Below, in pieces: positions 40,802-45,007 of a DNA stretch of 45,007 nt. Under the pieces are notes generated by a model that was not told the DNA's origin, did not search any database, and saw only the letters and a program-made list of their open reading frames with translations. Position 1 is the first letter of the stretch; every line of letters starts with the position of its first letter. A program made the translations under genes and the position numbers. This stretch comes from Virgifigura sp964551315 (GTDB lineage Bacteria; Pseudomonadota; Alphaproteobacteria; Dongiales; Dongiaceae), in contig CAZKCM010000035.1 of NCBI GenBank assembly GCA_964551315.1, positions 1 to 45,007 on the forward strand, given 5' to 3'.

Positions 40802-41575
40802 TCAGCCCGAGGGCCCGGCCGCCGGAAATTCACGCCGCACCGCGGCCGCGATCGCGGTCACGTAATGCGCAAACAGCAATTCGCCTTTCTCCGCCGTTGC
40901 GGCTTTCGCCGAGGTCAGCGCGCCGGTCGAGGGCACCCAGTCAGGCGCGGCCGGGAAGATGTCGTAGGGCGGAAACTCCGCCGGCGGATTGTCGGGAATC
41001 CGGTCGACCCGCACGCGCGCCGGATCGAGATGCATCATGAGCGAGGTCTCGAGGACGGCGGCGTGCTCGAGCGCGATTCCGGGGAAACCGTCCGGAAAGA
41101 TCTGCGCCAGCAACTCGTCGGTCACGAAGTCCCAGTATTCGAGCCGCATCACCCGCATCTCTGCGGCGGCCGGCAGCCGAATCGCCTGCTCGATGCCCTC
41201 GGTCAGCATCCACTGGTTCTCGTAATGGGCGTCGATGACGCAGACGCGGCGGACGCCGTGGCGGGCGAGTTCGAGCAGCACGTCGCGCAGAAGATCGGCC
41301 AGCGTGGCGCCCTGGAGATTGAGCGTTCCCGGAAACCCGGGTCCGCCGCCGGATTTCGGCATCGAGCGGTAGCCGTAGCTCAGCGTCGGCACGACAAGAC
41401 CGCCGACCTCCGTGGCCACCGCCTCCGACAGCGCCCGCGCGATGAAGGCATCGACCTCGAGCGGCAGGTGCGGCCCGTGCTGCTCGATCGCCCCGCAGGG
41501 CACGAACACGACGGTTTCCGCCCGAAGGCGCTCCTTGAGGTCCGGCCAGGCGAGGTCGGACCAGCGGACGGTCAC
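40802..41575 (-). CDS. Creatininase-family amidohydrolase
   Basis: The 257-aa metal-dependent cyclic-amide hydrolase has VVFVPCGAIEQHGPHLPLEVDAFIA (metal Glu/His/Asp), SGGGPGFPGTLNL, VIDAHYENQWMLTE (Glu and His ligands), and ALEHAAVLETSLMM. The GTG start at 41575 overlaps the agmatinase stop as GTGA, with GGAGG 6 nt upstream. The family opens creatinine or similar cyclic amides; here it follows a ureohydrolase gene. Confidence 0.9.
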   Translation of the reverse strand: MTVRWSDLAWPDLKERLRAETVVFVPCGAIEQHGPHLPLEVDAFIARALSEAVATEVGGLVVPTLSYGYRSMPKSGGGPGFPGTLNLQGATLADLLRDVLLELARHGVRRVCVIDAHYENQWMLTEGIEQAIRLPAAAEMRVMRLEYWDFVTDELLAQIFPDGFPGIALEHAAVLETSLMMHLDPARVRVDRIPDNPPAEFPPYDIFPAAPDWVPSTGALTSAKAATAEKGELLFAHYVTAIAAAVRREFPAAGPSG

Positions 41576-42534
41576 GAGATCCTCCGGCGCGCCACGGCCG
41601 GCGCAAGGACGCAAAGGATCTCGAACATCATCGTCGCCCCGACGAGCGCGGTCATGCCGCTCGGATCGAAGGGCGGCGACACCTCGACGACGTCGCCCCC
41701 GACGATGTCGAGTCCGGCGAGCCCGCGCACCATCCGCTGCGCCTCGTGCGTCGTCAGCCCGCCGATCTCGGGCGTGCCCGTCCCGGGCGCATAGACGGGA
41801 TCGAGGCCATCGACGTCGAAGGTGACGTAGGTCGGCCCATCGCCGACGACGCGCCGCACCTCCTCGATCACGGCCGGCACCCCGAGGTCGTAGAATTCCT
41901 CGATGGTGATCACCCGCATGCCCTCGGCCAGCGCCCAGTCCATGTCCGCCTCGCCGTAGAGGGAGCCGCGGATGCCGATCTGCACGACGCGCCCGGGATC
42001 GATCAGCCCCTCCTCGACGGCGCGACGGAACGGCGTGCCGTGCGTGTATTTGAACCCGCCGAAATAGGAGTCCCAGGTGTCGGAATGCGCGTCGAAATGC
42101 ACGAGACCGAGCGGCCGTTCCCGGCCCAGGGCGCGCAAGATCGGCAGCGAGATCAGATGATCTCCACCGGCCGCGAGCGGTGCCGCCCCAGCATCGGCAA
42201 TCCGGGTAAAGAACTCTTCGATGAGCCCGAGGGTGGCCATGAGGTCGACCGGGTTGACCGGCGTGTCGCCGAGGTCGGCGACGCGGCAGATGCTGAACGG
42301 GCTTTGCTTCGTGACGTGGTGGATGCCGCGGATCAGCGTTGACTGGTTGCGAATCTCGCGCGGCCCGTGCCGGGCCCCGGCCCGGTTCGTGGTTCCCCCG
42401 TCCCACGGCACGCCGACGAGCGCGATATCGACCTCCGATGGATCGTTCGTGCGCGGTAGCCGCATGAACGTCGCGACATCGGCGAAGCGTGGCACAAGCC
42501 TGCTTGAAACCGGCTGGAGACCTTGGTCCTGCAT
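41572..42534 (-). CDS. Agmatinase-family ureohydrolase
   Basis: The 320-aa binuclear-manganese enzyme cleaves a guanidino group to urea plus an amine or acid. It has GVPWDGGTTNRAGARHGPREIR, AAGGDHLISLPILRAL, LVHFDAHSDTW and YVTFDVDGLDPVYAPGTGTPE, with all metal ligands (His, four Asp) visible, and GGDVVEVSPPFD. The ribosome site is GGGAGGACGC before ATG at 42534. It is the first gene of the operon, divergent from lysR. It may be agmatinase, guanidinobutyrase or guanidinoacetate hydrolase; sequence alone does not decide. Confidence 0.92.
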   Translation of the reverse strand: MQDQGLQPVSSRLVPRFADVATFMRLPRTNDPSEVDIALVGVPWDGGTTNRAGARHGPREIRNQSTLIRGIHHVTKQSPFSICRVADLGDTPVNPVDLMATLGLIEEFFTRIADAGAAPLAAGGDHLISLPILRALGRERPLGLVHFDAHSDTWDSYFGGFKYTHGTPFRRAVEEGLIDPGRVVQIGIRGSLYGEADMDWALAEGMRVITIEEFYDLGVPAVIEEVRRVVGDGPTYVTFDVDGLDPVYAPGTGTPEIGGLTTHEAQRMVRGLAGLDIVGGDVVEVSPPFDPSGMTALVGATMMFEILCVLAPAVARRRIS

Positions 42535-42587
42535 GCGTCCTCCCGATGGCGTTTCTTAATTGGTTCGAAGCTTGCCGCAGTGACGAG

Positions 42588-42604
42588 TTTCGATAAACAT
42601 GAAA
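42588..42604. promoter_or_regulatory. LysR-type (T-N11-A) box
   Basis: TTTC-N9-GAAA forms a perfect T-N11-A dyad in the 102-bp gap between the divergent agmatinase and LysR genes, 33 bp upstream of lysR. It fits a regulatory binding site for that protein. Confidence 0.55.
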
Positions 42605-42636
42605 TATTCGAACTATGATTCGGAATTAGGCTAAGT

Positions 42637-43557
42637 ATGACGCTACCGTCCCGTCGCTCCGAGACCGACCTCAAGCTCCTCCGCGTTTTTGCGACGATCG
42701 TGGCCTGCGGCGGATTCACGCCGGCGCAGATGCAGCTCAACGTCAGCGCCGCCACCATCAGCGGGCAGATGGCGGAACTGGAGCGCCGCCTTGGCCTGCG
42801 TCTGTGCGAACGCGGGCGCAGCGGCTTTCGCGTGACGGAGGCGGGTCGAAAGGTGCTTGAGGCGGCGAACCACCTCTTCGAGGCCCACCGGAGCTTCCAG
42901 TCCAGCGTTGCGAACCTTCGGGGCGAGACGGTCGGCATTCTGCGCCTGGGCATCGTCGACAACACGATCACCAATCCGGATGCCCGGATCCGCGAAGCCC
43001 TCGGCCGCGTGGCGCAGGCCGCAGAGGGGATCCAGATCGCGATTACGATCGGCGAGCCGGTGTCGCTGGAGCGGGCTCTTTTAGAGGGGCGCGCCGATGC
43101 CGCGATCGCGGCATTCCACCACCACGCGCCCGGCCTCGCCTACGAGCCGCTGTTCAGGGAGGAGCAGGCGCTCTACTGCGGCAAGGGCCACCCGCTGTTC
43201 CGGCGCGCGCCGGACAAGGTTTCGATCGAGGAGATAAACCGCTGCCGCTACGTCGCGCGCGGCTACATGGGCGAACGTCAGACGCCGCGCCTGATCTCGC
43301 CGCGCAGAGCCGGCACAAGCGATCACATGGAACCGATCGCGCTCCTGATTCTCAGCGGCCAGTATATCGGCTATCTCCCGGTGCACTACGCCCTGACATG
43401 GGAACGAACCGGCAGCATGCGCCCCCTTCTGCCGGAGAGCCTGTCCTACACGTCGCGCTTCGAAATCGCCTATCGACGCGCCCGGTTGCGCGAACCGCTC
43501 CTCCAGTGCCTCGTCGGCGAGCTTCGCGAGGCCCATCGAGCCGCCGGTTCGCTCTAA
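42637..43557 (+). CDS. LysR-family transcriptional regulator
   Basis: The 306-aa regulator has the N-terminal HTH DLKLLRVFATIVACGGFTPAQMQLNVSAATISGQMAELERRLGLRLCERGRSGFRVTEAG. The co-inducer domain follows from about residue 95 (GILRLGIVDNTI). It is divergent from the agmatinase operon, which it probably activates in response to the imported substrate. Confidence 0.93.
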   Translation: MTLPSRRSETDLKLLRVFATIVACGGFTPAQMQLNVSAATISGQMAELERRLGLRLCERGRSGFRVTEAGRKVLEAANHLFEAHRSFQSSVANLRGETVGILRLGIVDNTITNPDARIREALGRVAQAAEGIQIAITIGEPVSLERALLEGRADAAIAAFHHHAPGLAYEPLFREEQALYCGKGHPLFRRAPDKVSIEEINRCRYVARGYMGERQTPRLISPRRAGTSDHMEPIALLILSGQYIGYLPVHYALTWERTGSMRPLLPESLSYTSRFEIAYRRARLREPLLQCLVGELREAHRAAGSL

Positions 43558-44032
43558 ACGGCCCCGCAACCGCCTCGAACAGGCCTTGCCGCAGCCTCGC
43601 GGAGATCGATTGCCCCAACGCGATAAGCGTCGCTTGCGCGCCCCCGTTCACCATTTTCACGGGGGCGTCCACCGTTGAGACTCTCAGCTCGACATAAGCA
43701 GGACCTGCGCAAGAACAGCCGGGCGGAGAACTCGCAACAGGTGGTGCGAAGATGAAAGCCGAAGGATGCAACGCTTCAAATCGACCGGATCCACGCGGCG
43801 CTTCTCGACGGAGACAATGGAGGTGTGGCAGCAGGCAAACGCTGCCGCCTGAGCGACTTCTCCTCAGATTCCCACCCTCATTCTTTGAAGTTACCGTGAC
43901 AGGACCAACAAATCCGCCCGGCCCCTGCCGAGCGTGATCGCGACACCGCTGGCGTGGCGATCAAGCGATGACACAAGGCAACTCGATCCCGCACTATCCT
44001 AGGTGCACCGCTAAGCGGCAAGCCAAGCCGGA
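43558..44032. other. Non-coding gap between lysR and epimerase genes
   Basis: A 475-bp stretch with only short, low-complexity open frames. I find no conserved protein, tRNA or clear promoter. An inverted repeat TGATCGC (43935-43941) / GCGATCA (43957-43963) is the only structure I can point to. It may be a weak terminator for the epimerase gene. Confidence 0.5.
43935..43963 (-). terminator. Inverted repeat downstream of the epimerase gene
   Basis: Seven-base arms TGATCGC and GCGATCA enclose 15 nt, about 70 nt past the epimerase stop codon. No T-run follows on the minus strand. Confidence 0.25.
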
Positions 44033-44989
44033 TCAGGCTGCATCTATTTGGAGCAAGCCGCGGTCGAGCAATTCGCGGAAGCGTACGATCGTTCGACGGA
44101 CGCCCTCCTCCAGACCAACCTGCGCCCAGGGGCCGATCAACCGGCGCAGGGGTGCGTCGTCCCGATCAGCCGGGAATGGCAGAGCTATCCCGTCGGTGGC
44201 GATCTCCGCGCTCGGCACTACCCGCCGGATCGCTGCCACGATCTCCTCCACCGTAACCCGGGCGCAAGCAATGTCGAAAACGTCGCTTCGACCGGGCTCC
44301 GGCGCCCTGTCGACGCAGCAGCGCGTGAAAATCTCGGCAACCTCCCCGGCGTACTGGAACAGGAGCGCGCCGCTGAACGGGATTCGATAAGGCCGCCCGG
44401 CGGCGGCGGCGAGCATCGCGAGCGTCGGCGCCGCGGTTAGTCCCTGATCCCGACCGGGTCCATAGACGGTATGGGGCCGAAGACCAATGCTGGATACGCC
44501 CCAGTCCTGCGCGTAGACGCGCGCAATCCCCTCACCGGCCGCTTTGTAGACTCCGTATAGAGTAGAGATATGTACGGCACCGTCCGCGGGCAGAGCTGCA
44601 ACGGAGCTGGCATAGACCAATCGCCGGATGCCGTATCGCCGAGCTGCCTCGAAGACATTCACGTGCCCAACCACATTCACCCGGGCCCCGGCGACCGGAT
44701 CCGCCTTGCAGAACGGAACCTGCAGAGCCGCCAAATGGATGATCGCATCGGCATCGGACTTGGCGATTGCCGCATCGACCACCCGAGCATCGGCAATGTC
44801 GCCGGTGATCCACGGCACCGAGGCGACGTCCTCCTCATCCAACAAAAGGCGCAGGCGGCGTCGGTCGTCCGATCGGTCGAGAGCGACGACGGCGATGCCG
44901 CGCCGGACGAGGCTTGCGACCACCCACGCGCCGATACAGCCGGCGGCGCCGGTGACCAGGACCGGCCGGTTGCGGCTTGCCGCCATCAC
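44033..44989 (-). CDS. NAD-dependent epimerase/dehydratase (extended SDR)
   Basis: The 318-aa product has TGAAGCIGAWVV (NAD loop), ITGDIADARVVDAAI, HLAALQVPFCKADPVAGARVNVVGHVNVFEAARR, YASSVAALP, YGVYKAAGEGIARVYAQDW (Tyr-x-x-x-Lys) and SIGLRPHTVYGPGRDQG. This is the sugar-nucleotide epimerase / UDP-glucose 4-epimerase-like pattern. ATG at 44986 is an alternative, one codon in. Its operon partners would lie beyond the right edge or are absent; it seems unrelated to the agmatinase operon. Confidence 0.9.
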   Translation of the reverse strand: MMAASRNRPVLVTGAAGCIGAWVVASLVRRGIAVVALDRSDDRRRLRLLLDEEDVASVPWITGDIADARVVDAAIAKSDADAIIHLAALQVPFCKADPVAGARVNVVGHVNVFEAARRYGIRRLVYASSVAALPADGAVHISTLYGVYKAAGEGIARVYAQDWGVSSIGLRPHTVYGPGRDQGLTAAPTLAMLAAAAGRPYRIPFSGALLFQYAGEVAEIFTRCCVDRAPEPGRSDVFDIACARVTVEEIVAAIRRVVPSAEIATDGIALPFPADRDDAPLRRLIGPWAQVGLEEGVRRTIVRFRELLDRGLLQIDAA

Positions 44990-45007
44990 GGCACCCGAAA
45001 CTCCGCC

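Noticed and set aside
42535..42636. Guanidine riboswitch before the agmatinase gene
   Set aside because: The gap to lysR is only 102 bp and no guanidine-I/II/III motif (for example ACGR-containing tandem hairpins) is apparent.
1..45007. tRNA, rRNA, CRISPR arrays, complete transposons
   Set aside because: None seen. No repeat-spacer periodicity, no clover-leaf-like sequences and no intact transposase motifs were found by reading.

Overview
The window is a GC-rich, densely coding stretch with Shine-Dalgarno-type starts, short intergenic gaps and many ATGA or 8-nt overlaps. The mix of genes points to a free-living alphaproteobacterium of the Rhodospirillales/Rhizobiales kind: several solute-binding-protein ABC transporters, SorC, LysR and MarR regulators, DUF3775, DUF2267, NIPSNAP, and FNR/FixK-type boxes. 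No rRNA, tRNA, CRISPR array or intact insertion sequence is visible. This taxonomic placement is inference.

Layout. (1) 1-2.7 kb, minus: a SorC-family regulator followed by a sugar-type solute-binding protein; the permeases must lie beyond the left edge. (2) 2.75-6.1 kb: small stress or housekeeping genes, namely an ArsR-like regulator divergent from NIPSNAP and ABM-fold genes, then a VOC/DUF899 pair divergent from a MarR regulator, with a compact two-way promoter/operator. (3) 6.1-11.75 kb, minus: a complete branched-chain-type ABC operon (livK-livH-livM-livG-livF order) ending in an arylformamidase-like hydrolase. (4) 11.9-14.4 kb: MFS transporter, cold-shock protein, alpha/beta hydrolase. 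(5) 14.7-24.2 kb, plus: one long catabolic operon of leader peptide, two permeases, binding protein, FGGY kinase, glycerol-1-phosphate-dehydrogenase-like enzyme, ABC ATPase, SorC regulator and class II aldolase. The chemistry fits alditol -> alditol phosphate -> ketose-1-phosphate -> DHAP + aldehyde.

(6) 24.2-36.8 kb is the most striking region. Six FNR/FixK-type boxes (TTGAY-N4-ATCAR or one mismatch from it) sit in intergenic regions and are linked to a phosphoribosyltransferase, a B12-dependent ribonucleotide reductase, a ZIP transporter, a CapA-like protein, DUF2267, BON, DUF3775, RtcA, a THUMP protein, archease and RtcB. The set resembles the Mycobacterium tuberculosis DosR dormancy regulon (NrdZ, Rv0571c, CapA-like Rv0574c, Rv2630/RtcB Rv2631), but apparently under FNR-type control. 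It carries an RNA-repair module extended by a THUMP (RNA-binding) protein. A broken tyrosine recombinase closes this block at 36.9-37.2 kb.

(7) 37.2-43.6 kb: a minus-strand operon (agmatinase-family ureohydrolase, creatininase-family amidohydrolase, taurine/nitrate-type ABC transporter, SDR) divergent from a LysR regulator. It is probably for a guanidino or cyclic-ureido nitrogen compound. (8) 44.0-45.0 kb: an extended-SDR epimerase.

Recurrent design: three of the four binding-protein genes are followed directly by a strong hairpin before the next gene or window edge, which suggests differential mRNA stability. Genes were read from the sequence by motif recognition; no database search was possible.
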